Shown: piece after piece, positions 45,646 through 55,023 of the stretch
Layout: the number at the start of each line of letters is the position of its first letter
How positions within the stretch are numbered: the first letter of the stretch is position 1
DNA from: Yoonia vestfoldensis SKA53
Lineage (GTDB): Bacteria; Pseudomonadota; Alphaproteobacteria; Rhodobacterales; Rhodobacteraceae
Reading direction: 5' to 3'
NCBI RefSeq assembly: GCF_000152785.1
Contig: NZ_CH672414.1
Coordinates: 1,800,639-1,864,638, forward strand
DNA length: 64,000 nucleotides
The notes under the pieces: model-generated
Database searches by the model: none
What the model was told of the DNA's origin: nothing
What the model saw: the letters and a program-made list of their open reading frames with translations, nothing else
Position numbers and translations under genes: made by a program

Positions 45646-46817
45646 AAAAAACTCTTTCCTGCGCCGCGATAGGGCACTGACAAATGATCCGCGATGCTGG
45701 CCGCAACATCCGAAAAGGCCAGATGCCCCAAGGGTCCGTCCCCGATTCCATGCACCAGCACCGGCACCCGTTCGCGGGTATGGTCGGTGCCGGGCCATGT
45801 CGGGTCATTGCCATGGTCGGCGGTGACGATCAACAGATCATCCTTGGCCAGACGTGCCAAAAGCGCGCCCAGTGCCGCATCGAACCACGCCAGATGTGCA
45901 GCATAGCCAGCCACATCGCGCCTGTGGCCATAGTCGCTGTCGAATTCGACAAGATTGGCAAAGATGAAATCGCCGTCATCGGCTGTGTCCAGCAGATCGC
46001 TGATGTGATCCATCAGCACGGCATCCTTGCCCTTGTACAAAGTATCGATACCTTGCATCGAAAAGATATCACCGATCTTGCCCACGGCATGTACCTTGCC
46101 GCCCGCCGCCTGCACATCGTCGCAGATCGACGGGCCGGGCAGCGGGATCGCGTAATCCTTGCGGTTGGCGGTGCGGGTAAAGGCACCGACCTCACCCATG
46201 AAAGGCCGCGCGATGACGCGACCGACCTTCATTGCATGCAGCGTGGGCGCAAGATCGGCGCAAAGCTGGTAAAGCCGGTCCAGCCCAAAATGATCCTCAT
46301 GTGCCGCGATCTGCAAGACGCTATCGGCAGAGGTATAGCAGATGGGCCAGCCGTGGCGCAGATGTGCCGCGCCTTCACGGTCGATGATCGCAGTACCGGA
46401 GGCGTGGCAATTGCCCAAGATGCCGCCGGTCCCAGCCGCCTTGCAGATTTGCGCAGTCAGATCAGGCGGAAAGGCAGGCGTCGTGTCGGGGAAATGGTGC
46501 CAGTCCCAAGGCACCGGCACGCCCGCCAGTTCCCAATGACCCGACGGCGTGTCCTTGCCGCGCGACACTTCGGTTGCGGCCCCCCATGCGCCGGTCGGCA
46601 CAGCACCAAGCCCCGGTACCTCTGACCCAGAGGCCAGTTGCACCGATGCCCCCAGCCCCAGCGCATCCAGATGCGGCAGGCGCAGCGGCACCGCCTTCGC
46701 GATATGGCCAAGGGTATTTGCGCCGGTATCGGGCAGGTCGCCGTTGAAATATTGCGCGGCATCGGGTGCCCCGCCAATGCCCACGCTGTCGATCACGATC
46801 AGGATTGCGCGCGCCAT
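45642..46817 (-). CDS. deoB: Phosphopentomutase
   Basis: A 391-residue enzyme of the alkaline-phosphatase superfamily. Metal sites are visible in LIVIDSVGIGGAPDA, ANLVEFDSDYGHRRD and IVTADHGNDPTWPGTDHTRE. It moves phosphate between C1 and C5 of ribose and deoxyribose, linking DeoA products to central metabolism. The start at 46817 overlaps the deoA stop by one base (TGATG), and its stop overlaps add. Confidence 0.95.
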   Translation of the reverse strand: MARAILIVIDSVGIGGAPDAAQYFNGDLPDTGANTLGHIAKAVPLRLPHLDALGLGASVQLASGSEVPGLGAVPTGAWGAATEVSRGKDTPSGHWELAGVPVPWDWHHFPDTTPAFPPDLTAQICKAAGTGGILGNCHASGTAIIDREGAAHLRHGWPICYTSADSVLQIAAHEDHFGLDRLYQLCADLAPTLHAMKVGRVIARPFMGEVGAFTRTANRKDYAIPLPGPSICDDVQAAGGKVHAVGKIGDIFSMQGIDTLYKGKDAVLMDHISDLLDTADDGDFIFANLVEFDSDYGHRRDVAGYAAHLAWFDAALGALLARLAKDDLLIVTADHGNDPTWPGTDHTRERVPVLVHGIGDGPLGHLAFSDVAASIADHLSVPYRGAGKSFL

Positions 46818-48118
46818 CAGCCGATCCTTTCCAGAACAAGAGCGCCGGGCACGGCTGCGGCGCCAATGGTGATCGCCGCCCGCACGGCGCGCGCGGCGTC
46901 TATCGCGGCTTCTTCGGTCGCGGCATGCAGCGTGCACAGCGGCTGGCCGCGCGTCACGGAGGCACCCAGCCCGATCATGTCAGTCAGCCCGACGGATGGG
47001 TTGATCCGGTCGGTTTCAATCCGCCGCCCGCCTCCCAAGCCCACAACGACCAGCCCCAGCGCCTCGCCGTCAATAGCGGTGATATGGCCGCTGTCCGGTG
47101 CCGTAACCTCGCCCATGATGGGGGCTGCGGGCAGATGGGTGCGCCAATCCTCGGCCATGTCGGGTGGACCGCCCATCGCGGCGATCATGCGGGCAAAGCG
47201 TTCCATCGCCTCGCCCGACGACAGCGCCAGCGCGACTTGCGCGCTGGCCTCGGGCGCGCTCCGGCCTTGCAAGGTCAGCAGATGCACGCAAAGCGCCTTG
47301 GTCAATTCCGCTAGGCGGGGGGCGGCGGCGCTGTTGCCTTCCAGCACTTCCATGCAGACCGCAACCTCGACCGCATTGCCCAACGCGGGGGCAAGAGGCG
47401 CGTTCATGTCGGTGATCAGCGCTGCCGTTCGGCACCCTGCCCCATTGGCCGCACTGACCAGCGCCTGCGCCAGCGCACGCGCGTCATCCGGCGTTTTCAT
47501 GAAAGCGCCCGATCCGCATTTGACATCCAATATCAGACCATCCAGCCCCGCCGCCAGTTTCTTGGACAGGATCGACGCCGTGATCAGGTCGATGGAGTCC
47601 ACCGTCGCCGTCACATCGCGGATCGCGTATAGCCTGCGGTCGGCGGGCGCGATCTGGCCTGTCGCGCTCACGATGGCGCAGCCCACCTCGCGCGTTATCT
47701 GGCGCAGGTGCTGTTCCGTGACTTGAGTAGACAGGCCGGGAATTGCCTCCAGCTTATCGAGCGTGCCGCCGGTATGTCCCAAGCCGCGCCCCGAAATCAT
47801 CGGCACATAGGCCCCGCAGGCCGCCAGCACAGGCGCTGCAATCAGCGACACGCAATCGCCCACGCCACCTGTGGAATGTTTATCCAGCACCGGCCCCGGC
47901 AGGTCCCATGACAGCACATCACCGCTGTCACGCATCGCGCGTGTCAACGCCACGCTTCCCTGATCGGACAGACCGTTCAAACAAACTGCCATCGCAAAGG
48001 CCCCAGCCTGCGCGTCGCTGACCGAACCATTTGCCAAACCTTGCGCGAACCACCCGAGTGCTTCTGCGTCAGGCGTCTGGCGGTTGCGGATCGCGGCTAT
48101 GATCGCGCGGGCGTCCAA
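46817..48118 (-). CDS. deoA: Thymidine phosphorylase
   Basis: A 433-residue pyrimidine-nucleoside phosphorylase. The phosphate-binding loop is DKHSTGGVGDCVSLI, with VPMISGRGLGHTGGTLDKLE as the family signature. It splits thymidine (and possibly uridine) into base and sugar-1-phosphate. It follows cdd by 3 bp and is coupled to deoB. The gene order cdd-deoA-deoB-add-upp gives a full route from nucleosides to UMP and pentose phosphates. Confidence 0.95.
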   Translation of the reverse strand: MDARAIIAAIRNRQTPDAEALGWFAQGLANGSVSDAQAGAFAMAVCLNGLSDQGSVALTRAMRDSGDVLSWDLPGPVLDKHSTGGVGDCVSLIAAPVLAACGAYVPMISGRGLGHTGGTLDKLEAIPGLSTQVTEQHLRQITREVGCAIVSATGQIAPADRRLYAIRDVTATVDSIDLITASILSKKLAAGLDGLILDVKCGSGAFMKTPDDARALAQALVSAANGAGCRTAALITDMNAPLAPALGNAVEVAVCMEVLEGNSAAAPRLAELTKALCVHLLTLQGRSAPEASAQVALALSSGEAMERFARMIAAMGGPPDMAEDWRTHLPAAPIMGEVTAPDSGHITAIDGEALGLVVVGLGGGRRIETDRINPSVGLTDMIGLGASVTRGQPLCTLHAATEEAAIDAARAVRAAITIGAAAVPGALVLERIG

Positions 48119-48121
48119 GGG

Positions 48122-48514
48122 TCAGACGCGGCTCATGTAATCGGCGTCGAAACTGCCTGGCAGCAGGTCAGCCACTGTCGTGCGTTGTACGATCCCGTCC
48201 ATCGTAGCCAGCGTCACGGCAACATCGCCATGCGCAAATTCTGCGATCTTTTGCCGGCAGCCACCACAGGGGCTGACCGGCTTGGGGCTGTCGGCAATCA
48301 CCGCGACTTCGGCGATGCGGGTGTCACCGCCCGCAATCATCGCAGCGATGGCCCCTGCCTCGGCGCAGGTACCTTCGGGATAGGCCACGTTTTCGACGTT
48401 GCAGCCGGTGTAAATGGTGCCGGATGCCGACCGGATCGCAGCACCCACCTTGAACTTGGAATAGGGGGCATAAGCATTTTCGCGCACGGCACGGGCATTG
48501 TCGATCAGCGACAT
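48122..48514 (-). CDS. cdd: Cytidine deaminase
   Basis: A 130-residue homotetramer-type deaminase. The zinc and catalytic motifs are TCAEAGAI (Cys and Glu) and PCGGCRQKI (two Cys). NVENVAYPEG is the substrate loop. It is the first gene of the salvage operon; GGAGG lies five bases before the ATG at 48514. The cupin gene upstream ends 70 bp away at a palindromic repeat. Confidence 0.95.
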   Translation of the reverse strand: MSLIDNARAVRENAYAPYSKFKVGAAIRSASGTIYTGCNVENVAYPEGTCAEAGAIAAMIAGGDTRIAEVAVIADSPKPVSPCGGCRQKIAEFAHGDVAVTLATMDGIVQRTTVADLLPGSFDADYMSRV

Positions 48515-48570
48515 GAAAACCTCCGGTTGGGTCAGGTCAGATTGGTGCGGCCTGCGGCGCAATGCAAGAC

Positions 48571-48596
48571 CCGTAGGCCGGGCTTCAGCCCGGCAA
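48571..48596. repeat. Palindromic repeat, copy A, providing the stop of the VOC-cupin gene
   Basis: CCGTAGGCCGGGCTTCAGCC and onward: GCCGGGCT (48577-48584) pairs with AGCCCGGC (48587-48594) around TC. On the minus strand the loop and stem supply the TGA stop (48585-48587) and the last two residues of the VOC-cupin gene. A near-identical copy lies inside the same gene at 49452. Confidence 0.8.
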
Positions 48597-49652
48597 CGTG
48601 ACCTCGAGCAATTCCAGATCATCGCTTGGCTTTGCATAGCGCGTGCGCATGCCGGGCGGGATCACAAAGGCATCGCCTGCGGTCAGGACATAGGGGTCCT
48701 TGCCCTCCCCTTCGAGCAGCATCTCGCCGGCCATGACAAAGGTGAAATGGATATCCGCCTCATGCGCCGTCCATTCCGGATCACCCGTGCCGCGCCTGAT
48801 CACGTGCACACCCGCGACGCCTTTGGTATTGGCGGCAATCGTGGTGTCGCGCGCGATATAACCGGGCAGGTGCGCGGGCTGCCAATCGGCATCCGCCGCC
48901 TTGTTGTAGACGAACTTTTGCCCCTGCCATTCACGGTCAGGCCGCAGATGCGGTGTCGGCAGCGTCATGTCGTGGTCGATCTCGGTCACATGTTCGGCGG
49001 GCACGCCGATCTCGATCACCTCGATCCCGTCAGAGGCTTCCAACACACGGTGGCGGATTTCGGGCGGCTGGATGAAACAATCCCCCGCGGTCAGGCGGAT
49101 CGGGCCGCCCTGATCCTCGTACACCACATCAACCCAGCCCTTGATGCAGAAAATCAGCTGAAACCCCACCTTGTGGAAATGCACCATGTCAGGAACCGGC
49201 CCGCCATCGGGGATACGGATGTGGCTGGCGATGATCGACCCGCCCAGCCGTGTCGGGATCAGGTCACGGTACTGCATCCCCGCCCGACCGATCACCCAAG
49301 GTGCCTGATCTGCCAGTCGGCGCACGACAAAAGCGTGATCCGTACGCGGCAGCACCAGCGGCGGGTTGAGCGGATGTACACTGACCAGCGTGCCACCGGG
49401 GGATGTCAGGTCGGTCTGCCCATCCGCAAACGCCGGATCATCGGTCAATATCCGTAGGCCGGGGTTCACCCCGGCACCCTGTTCCAACCGCACCCGCAAG
49501 CCGTGGCCGGAATAAACCGCAACACTGGGGTCATCCGCAGGATAGATCATATCCAGCCGCATCCCCAGCACCTTGCCAAAAAACGCCAGATCGGCGCGCA
49601 AGTCCGTTGTCGGCAGGCAAATTTCGGCGCGGATTTCATGCAAGTGTGTCAT
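48585..49652 (-). CDS. VOC (glyoxalase-like)-cupin fusion protein
   Basis: A 355-residue protein with an N-terminal VOC/glyoxalase-like domain (about 5-95, EICLPTTDLRADLAFFGKVLGM) and two cupin domains (about 130-235 with HFHKVGFQLIFCIKG, and 265-350 with HEADIHFTFVMAGEMLLEGEG). Metal-binding histidines are visible in both cupins. The activity is unknown; a metal-dependent dioxygenase, isomerase or sensor is possible. The start is the ATG at 49652. A palindromic repeat is embedded in the coding region at residues ~59-67 (GAGVNPGLR), and a sister copy ends the gene. Confidence 0.75.
   Translation of the reverse strand: MTHLHEIRAEICLPTTDLRADLAFFGKVLGMRLDMIYPADDPSVAVYSGHGLRVRLEQGAGVNPGLRILTDDPAFADGQTDLTSPGGTLVSVHPLNPPLVLPRTDHAFVVRRLADQAPWVIGRAGMQYRDLIPTRLGGSIIASHIRIPDGGPVPDMVHFHKVGFQLIFCIKGWVDVVYEDQGGPIRLTAGDCFIQPPEIRHRVLEASDGIEVIEIGVPAEHVTEIDHDMTLPTPHLRPDREWQGQKFVYNKAADADWQPAHLPGYIARDTTIAANTKGVAGVHVIRRGTGDPEWTAHEADIHFTFVMAGEMLLEGEGKDPYVLTAGDAFVIPPGMRTRYAKPSDDLELLEVTLPG
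49452..49477. repeat. Palindromic repeat, copy B, inside the VOC-cupin coding region
   Basis: GCCGGGGT (49458-49465) pairs with ACCCCGGC (49468-49475) around TC, preceded by CCGTAG as in copy A. It differs from copy A by a compensated base pair in the stem, so the hairpin is kept. It is translated in frame as GAGVNPGLR on the minus strand. Confidence 0.8.
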
Positions 49653-49742
49653 CCAGTTTACATTGTCCCGCGCGCGAAAGATTTGCAAGATTGCGCAAAG
49701 CGTGATTAACCGCGCGGCAGGCTTTCCCTTGCGGCAGCAAAT

Positions 49743-49760
49743 TGGTTTAACGTTAAACCA
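49743..49760. promoter_or_regulatory. Perfect 18-bp palindrome before maeB
   Basis: TGGTTTAACGTTAAACCA is a perfect palindrome with a central CG, typical of LacI-family operators. It ends 18 bp before the malic enzyme start and lies in the 126-bp divergent gap shared with the VOC-cupin gene. A LacI-type regulator of central carbon metabolism (CceR in Rhodobacter, PckR in rhizobia) is the natural candidate, by inference. Confidence 0.6.
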
Positions 49761-49778
49761 TATTGAATGGAGATGATG

Positions 49779-52058
49779 ATGGTCGATGAAACAGCGAACA
49801 GCCAGCGACAGGCTGCCCTTGATTATCATAAGTATCCCAAGCCCGGAAAACTGGAAATCCGCGCCACCAAACCGCTGGCGAACGGCCGCGATCTGGCCCG
49901 CGCCTATTCGCCGGGCGTCGCCGAAGCCTGTCTTGAAATCAAGGCAGACCCCGACACCGCCCGCGATTACACCGCGCGCGGCAATCTGGTGGCCGTGGTC
50001 ACCAACGGCACGGCAGTGCTGGGGCTGGGCAATATCGGCGCGCTCGCGTCCAAACCGGTGATGGAAGGCAAGGCCGTCCTGTTCAAGAAATTCGCCAATA
50101 TCGACTGTTTCGACATCGAATTAAACGAATCCGATCCTTACAAGCTGGCCGATATCGTCTGCGCGCTGGAGCCGACCTTTGGTGCCATCAACCTCGAGGA
50201 TATCAAGGCCCCCGATTGTTTCATTGTCGAAAAGCTGTGCCGCGAACGGATGAACATCCCCGTGTTTCACGACGACCAGCACGGCACAGCGATTGTCGTG
50301 GGCGCGGCGGCGGTGAACGCGTTGCATGTTGCGGGCAAAAAGTTCGAGGATATTAAAATCGTCAGCACCGGCGGCGGGGCGGCCGGGATCGCCTGCCTGA
50401 ACATGTTGCTGAAACTGGGCGTGAAACGCGAAAATGTCTGGCTTTGTGATATCGAAGGGCTGGTCTATCACGGCCGCGAAAAGGACATGAGCCCGCAAAA
50501 AGCCGAATATGCACAAGGCACCGTGCCTGCGACTTTGGCCGATGTGATCGGTGGCGCGGATCTGTTTCTAGGCCTGTCCGGCCCCGGCGTTCTGAAACCC
50601 GAAATGGTGGCCCGCATGGCCGCGCGCCCGATCATCTTTGCTTTGGCCAACCCCAACCCCGAAATCGACCCTGATGCCGCCCGTGCCGTGACGCCCGATG
50701 CGATCATCGCCACGGGGCGCAGCGATTACCCCAATCAGGTCAATAACGTGCTGTGCTTTCCTTTCATCTTTCGCGGTGCGCTCGATGCCGGCGCGACCGA
50801 GATCAACGACGAGATGAAGATCGCCTGTATCGAAGGCATCGCCGCGCTTGCCCGCGCGACGACCAGCGCCGAAGCCGCCGCCGCCTATAGCGGCGAAAAA
50901 CTGACTTTTGGCGCGGATTACCTGATCCCCAAACCGTTTGATCCGCGCCTCATGGGTGTTGTTGCCTGCGCCGTGGCAAAGGCCGCGATGGAAACAGGTG
51001 TCGCGCTGCGGCCAATTGCGGATCTGAAAGCCTACAAGGAAAAACTCGACGGGTCGGTGTTCAAATCCGCGATGATCATGCGCCCGGTATTCGAGGCCGC
51101 GCGCACCGCATCACGCCGCATCGTCTTTGCTGAGGGCGAGGATGAACGCGTTCTGCGCGCCGCACAGGCCGTAATGGAGGACACGACCGAAACCCCGATC
51201 CTGATCGGCCGTCCCGATGTGATCGAAAGCCGCTGTGAACGCGCAGGCCTGAAAATCCGCCCCGGTGTGGATTTCAACGTCGTGAACCCCGAAAATGACC
51301 CCCGCTATCGCGATTATTGGGAAACCTATCATGGCCTGATGGCCCGGCGCGGCGTGACACCCGACCTTGCCAAGGCGATCATGCGCACCAACACAACCGC
51401 CATCGGCGCGGTCATGGTCCAGCGCGGCGAGGCCGACAGCCTGATCTGCGGCACCTTTGGCCAATTCCTGTGGCATCTGAAATATATCACCGAGATCCTT
51501 GGCACGCCCGCGTTGCACCCCGTGGGGGCCTTGTCGCTGATGATCCTTGAAGACGGGCCTTTGTTCATCGCCGACACGCAGGTCCATCCTGAACCCACGC
51601 CCGCACAAATCGCGGAATCGGTGATCGGGGCGGCACGTCACGTGCGCCGCTTTGGGTTGGAACCCAAGATCGCGCTATGTTCGCACAGCCAGTTCGGCAA
51701 TCTGGATTGTGACACGGGCCGCCGGATGCGCGCGGCCATGGCGATCCTTGATAGTGCGCCCCGCGATTTCGCCTATGAAGGCGAGATGCATATCGACAGC
51801 GCGCTCGACGTGGACCTGCGCAGCCGGATTTTCCCCGGCGCGCATCTGCCGGGTCCGGCCAATACGCTGATCTTTGCCAATACCGATGCCGCATCGGGCG
51901 TACGCAATATTCTGAAAATGAAAGGCGGCGGGCTCGAGGTTGGGCCGATCCTGATGGGCATGGGGAACCGCTGTCATATCGTCACCCCGTCGATCACCGC
52001 GCGCGGTCTGCTGAACATGTCCGCAATCGCAGGCACACCGGTGGCGCATTATGGCTGA
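49779..52058 (+). CDS. maeB: NADP-dependent malic enzyme fused to a phosphotransacetylase-like domain
   Basis: About 759 residues. The malic enzyme part (1-~430) includes [32 protein letters not shown] and [18 protein letters not shown]. The C-terminal ~320 residues form the Pta-like domain ([17 protein letters not shown]), which in this family regulates rather than transfers acetyl groups. It converts malate to pyruvate with CO2 and NADPH in the cytosol. GGAG lies six bases before the ATG at 49779; in-frame ATGs at 49767-49776 are alternatives. A palindromic operator precedes it. Confidence 0.92.
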   Translation: MVDETANSQRQAALDYHKYPKPGKLEIRATKPLANGRDLARAYSPGVAEACLEIKADPDTARDYTARGNLVAVVTNGTAVLGLGNIGALASKPVMEGKAVLFKKFANIDCFDIELNESDPYKLADIVCALEPTFGAINLEDIKAPDCFIVEKLCRERMNIPVFHDDQHGTAIVVGAAAVNALHVAGKKFEDIKIVSTGGGAAGIACLNMLLKLGVKRENVWLCDIEGLVYHGREKDMSPQKAEYAQGTVPATLADVIGGADLFLGLSGPGVLKPEMVARMAARPIIFALANPNPEIDPDAARAVTPDAIIATGRSDYPNQVNNVLCFPFIFRGALDAGATEINDEMKIACIEGIAALARATTSAEAAAAYSGEKLTFGADYLIPKPFDPRLMGVVACAVAKAAMETGVALRPIADLKAYKEKLDGSVFKSAMIMRPVFEAARTASRRIVFAEGEDERVLRAAQAVMEDTTETPILIGRPDVIESRCERAGLKIRPGVDFNVVNPENDPRYRDYWETYHGLMARRGVTPDLAKAIMRTNTTAIGAVMVQRGEADSLICGTFGQFLWHLKYITEILGTPALHPVGALSLMILEDGPLFIADTQVHPEPTPAQIAESVIGAARHVRRFGLEPKIALCSHSQFGNLDCDTGRRMRAAMAILDSAPRDFAYEGEMHIDSALDVDLRSRIFPGAHLPGPANTLIFANTDAASGVRNILKMKGGGLEVGPILMGMGNRCHIVTPSITARGLLNMSAIAGTPVAHYG

Positions 52059-52848
52059 TATGACACCGGTTTTCCTGTGTTTCAAATGGGGCAAGGGATA
52101 TCCGTGCCGCTATACCAATATCCTGTTCCGTGCGCTGTGCGATCAGATGCAGACACCGTTCCGCTTGGTCTGTTTGACGGATGATCCCGAAGGGTTGGCC
52201 GAGGGGATCGAGACGATGCCGCTGCCTGCCTTTGCAATGGATCGCAAAGATTGGCAAAATGGGATGTGGCCAAAGCTGTCCGCCTTTGCACCCGGCCTGC
52301 TTGCGCCCGGCACGCCCGTCATCATGATGGATGTGGATGTGGTCGTGCTGCGTGATCTGACGCCGCTGTTCGATCAGCTGCGTGCCAAGGGCGGCCTGCA
52401 TATCATCCGCGAGATTCCCGACACTTTGCCGCGGTGGTTTCCATCGGTCTTTGGCAAACCGTTGCTGTCGAATTCTTCTGTTGTCGGGTTCATTGCGGGC
52501 ACACAGGATCACCTGTTCGAAATGTTCCGTGACAAATCTTTTGCGCAGGTCCAGCATTTTCACAATGATCAGGATTTCATTCACCATCACGCCCACGACC
52601 GGCAGCATTGGCCAATTGGCTGGATGATCAGTTTCAAGAAAGATTGCGTCTTTCATTTTCCAGTCAATCTTGTCCGACCAATCCGGCGGCCCAATGCCTT
52701 TGTTGTCATCTTTCACGGCACCCCGAACCCAGAGGATATGGTTCAGGGCCCTTTCAAACGGTGGGGCTCGCCCGAGAAATTCGGATATTTCCCTGTCCGC
52801 TGGATCAAGGATTACTGGACCCGCTATTCCCGCCCGACGGATCGTTGA
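52051..52848 (+). CDS. Glycosyltransferase-like (GT-A/GT8-type) protein
   Basis: A 265-residue soluble protein that overlaps the end of maeB by eight bases. Its features are those of a nucleotide-sugar transferase: an N-terminal Rossmann-like part, then PVIMMDVDVVVLRDLTPLF, where DVDVV is a DxD-type motif, and a histidine-rich stretch (HFHNDQDFIHHHAHDRQHWP). The acceptor is unknown. No polysaccharide genes are near. Coupling to maeB suggests joint expression but no clear common purpose. Confidence 0.6.
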   Translation: MADMTPVFLCFKWGKGYPCRYTNILFRALCDQMQTPFRLVCLTDDPEGLAEGIETMPLPAFAMDRKDWQNGMWPKLSAFAPGLLAPGTPVIMMDVDVVVLRDLTPLFDQLRAKGGLHIIREIPDTLPRWFPSVFGKPLLSNSSVVGFIAGTQDHLFEMFRDKSFAQVQHFHNDQDFIHHHAHDRQHWPIGWMISFKKDCVFHFPVNLVRPIRRPNAFVVIFHGTPNPEDMVQGPFKRWGSPEKFGYFPVRWIKDYWTRYSRPTDR

Positions 52849-53037
52849 TAATCTTTCGGTAAAGGCGATTCCGACCTCCAGCGGGGATCAACGTGAATTG
52901 CCACAGGCAACGCATGTAGCTTGGAAGGTACAATGTAAATTCATTCACAACATGGCATCTGTGCTGCCCTGCCATGTTGCCTGACCGGCTTGCTGCGCGT
53001 AACAAGACCGCAACAGCGGTTTTGGGAGGAACGTGGG

Positions 53038-54930
53038 ATGGGGTATGCAGAGGTTTACGCAGGCTGGCAAAAAGACCCCGAAGGGTTCTGGATGGAGCAG
53101 GCGAAAGCAATTGACTGGGTCACGCCGCCCAGCAAGGCGCTCAACGACAGCACAGCCCCGATCTATAGCTGGTTTGCAGATTCACAGGTAAACACCTGTT
53201 ACAATGCGGTGGACCGTCATGTGGCCGCAGGCCGCGGCGATCAGGCGGCGATCATTTATGATAGCCCTGTCACCGACACCAAGCGCACCATCACCTATGC
53301 GCAGTTGCTGAACAACGTATCATCGCTGGCCGGGGCCTTGCGCGCCAAGGGTATCGCCAAGGGCGACCGCGTGCTCATCTACATGCCGATGGTGCCAGAA
53401 GCATTAGAGGCGATGCTGGCCTGCGCACGGCTGGGTGCGGTGCATTCTGTCGTCTTCGGCGGGTTTGCGGCGCATGAACTGGCAGTGCGGATCAATGACG
53501 CCACGCCTAAGGCGATTATTGCAGGGTCCTGCGGGATCGAACCGGGGCGGGTGGTGAAATACAAACCCCTGCTGGATGCCGCCATCGCAGAAGCCACCCA
53601 CAAGCCCGATTTCTGCGTGATCCTGCAGCGCGAACAGGGACCCGCCGACCTGATCCCCGGCCGCGATCATGACTGGCACGAGGTCCAGCAAGGTGTGACC
53701 CCTACTGAATGTGTCCCCGTCGAGGGCGATCATCCCGCCTATATTCTTTACACGTCAGGCACCACCGGTGCGCCCAAGGGGGTCGTGCGCGCAACGGCAG
53801 GCCATCTGGTTGCGCTGAACTGGACGATGAAAGCGATCTATAACGTCGATCCGGGCGATGTATTCTGGGCGGCGTCCGATGTCGGCTGGGTCGTGGGCCA
53901 TTCCTATATCTGCTATGCACCACTGATCCATGGCAACACCACCGTCGTCTTTGAAGGCAAGCCCATCGGCACGCCTGATGCCGGCACCTTCTGGCGGGTC
54001 ATCGAGGAACACAACGTCCGGTCATTCTTTACAGCGCCCACGGCGTTCCGCGCGATCAAGCGCGAAGACCCCAAGGGCGAGATGATCAAGAGCTACGATA
54101 TTTCTTGTCTGCGCGCGCTGTATCTGGCCGGCGAACGCGCGGATCCCGATACCATCGTCTGGGCGCAGAATGTCATGAAGGTGCCAGTCTATGACCATTG
54201 GTGGCAGACTGAAACCGGCTGGACCATCGCGGGTAATCCTGTGGGGATCGAGGCTTTGCCGGTCAAGATCGGGTCGCCGACCGTGCCGATGCCCGGCTAT
54301 GACGTGCGCATATTGGACGAGGCGGGCCATCCTGTCGCGCCCGGCACGCTGGGGGCCATCGCAATCAAACTGCCTTTGCCGCCCGGCACGCTGCCGACAC
54401 TGTGGAATGCCGAGGACCGCTTTCTCAAATCTTATCTGACCACCTTTCCGGGCTATTATGAAACCGGCGATGCGGGGATGATTGACGCAGATGGTTATCT
54501 TTACATCATGGCGCGCACCGATGATGTGATCAACGTGGCAGGGCATCGGTTGTCCACCGGCGCGATGGAAGAAGTCCTCGCCAACCATCCCGATGTCGGT
54601 GAATGTGCGGTGATTGGCGTGGCGGACGAGTTGAAAGGGCAATTGCCCTTGGGATTTGTCTGTCTGAACAAGGGCTGCAACAAGCCTCATGACGAGATCG
54701 TCAAAGAAGTGATCAGCGCCGTGCGCGACACGATCGGGCCTGTCGCCGCGTTCAAGCTGGTCGCCGTGGTGGACCGCCTGCCGAAAACGCGGTCGGGCAA
54801 GATATTGCGCGCCACGATGGTCAAGATCGCGGATGGGCAGGATTTCAAAATGCCCGCCACCATCGACGACCCCGCGATTCTGGACGAGATCCGCGCGGCG
54901 CTGCAACCCTTGGGCTACGCCAAGACCTGA
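53038..54930 (+). CDS. prpE: Propionyl-CoA synthetase
   Basis: A 630-residue acyl-CoA synthetase with the acetyl/propionyl-CoA synthetase layout. The N-terminal ACAS extension begins MGYAEVYAGWQKDPEGFW. The P-loop is YTSGTTGAPKGVVR, followed by DHWWQTETGW, and the catalytic lysine is in PKTRSGKILRATM. It activates propionate for entry into central metabolism. GGAGGA lies seven bases before the ATG at 53038. The 189-bp gap before it has no gene; an AT-rich stretch near 52930 may hold the promoter. Confidence 0.9.
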   Translation: MGYAEVYAGWQKDPEGFWMEQAKAIDWVTPPSKALNDSTAPIYSWFADSQVNTCYNAVDRHVAAGRGDQAAIIYDSPVTDTKRTITYAQLLNNVSSLAGALRAKGIAKGDRVLIYMPMVPEALEAMLACARLGAVHSVVFGGFAAHELAVRINDATPKAIIAGSCGIEPGRVVKYKPLLDAAIAEATHKPDFCVILQREQGPADLIPGRDHDWHEVQQGVTPTECVPVEGDHPAYILYTSGTTGAPKGVVRATAGHLVALNWTMKAIYNVDPGDVFWAASDVGWVVGHSYICYAPLIHGNTTVVFEGKPIGTPDAGTFWRVIEEHNVRSFFTAPTAFRAIKREDPKGEMIKSYDISCLRALYLAGERADPDTIVWAQNVMKVPVYDHWWQTETGWTIAGNPVGIEALPVKIGSPTVPMPGYDVRILDEAGHPVAPGTLGAIAIKLPLPPGTLPTLWNAEDRFLKSYLTTFPGYYETGDAGMIDADGYLYIMARTDDVINVAGHRLSTGAMEEVLANHPDVGECAVIGVADELKGQLPLGFVCLNKGCNKPHDEIVKEVISAVRDTIGPVAAFKLVAVVDRLPKTRSGKILRATMVKIADGQDFKMPATIDDPAILDEIRAALQPLGYAKT

Positions 54931-55023
54931 CGGGGCCGTGAAGGCGCGGCCTCTTGCCAATCCGGCGCAGCGCGGCCCATAACGGGCTGCGCTGTCCGTC
55001 ATGGCGTGAAACCGGAGCATTTG

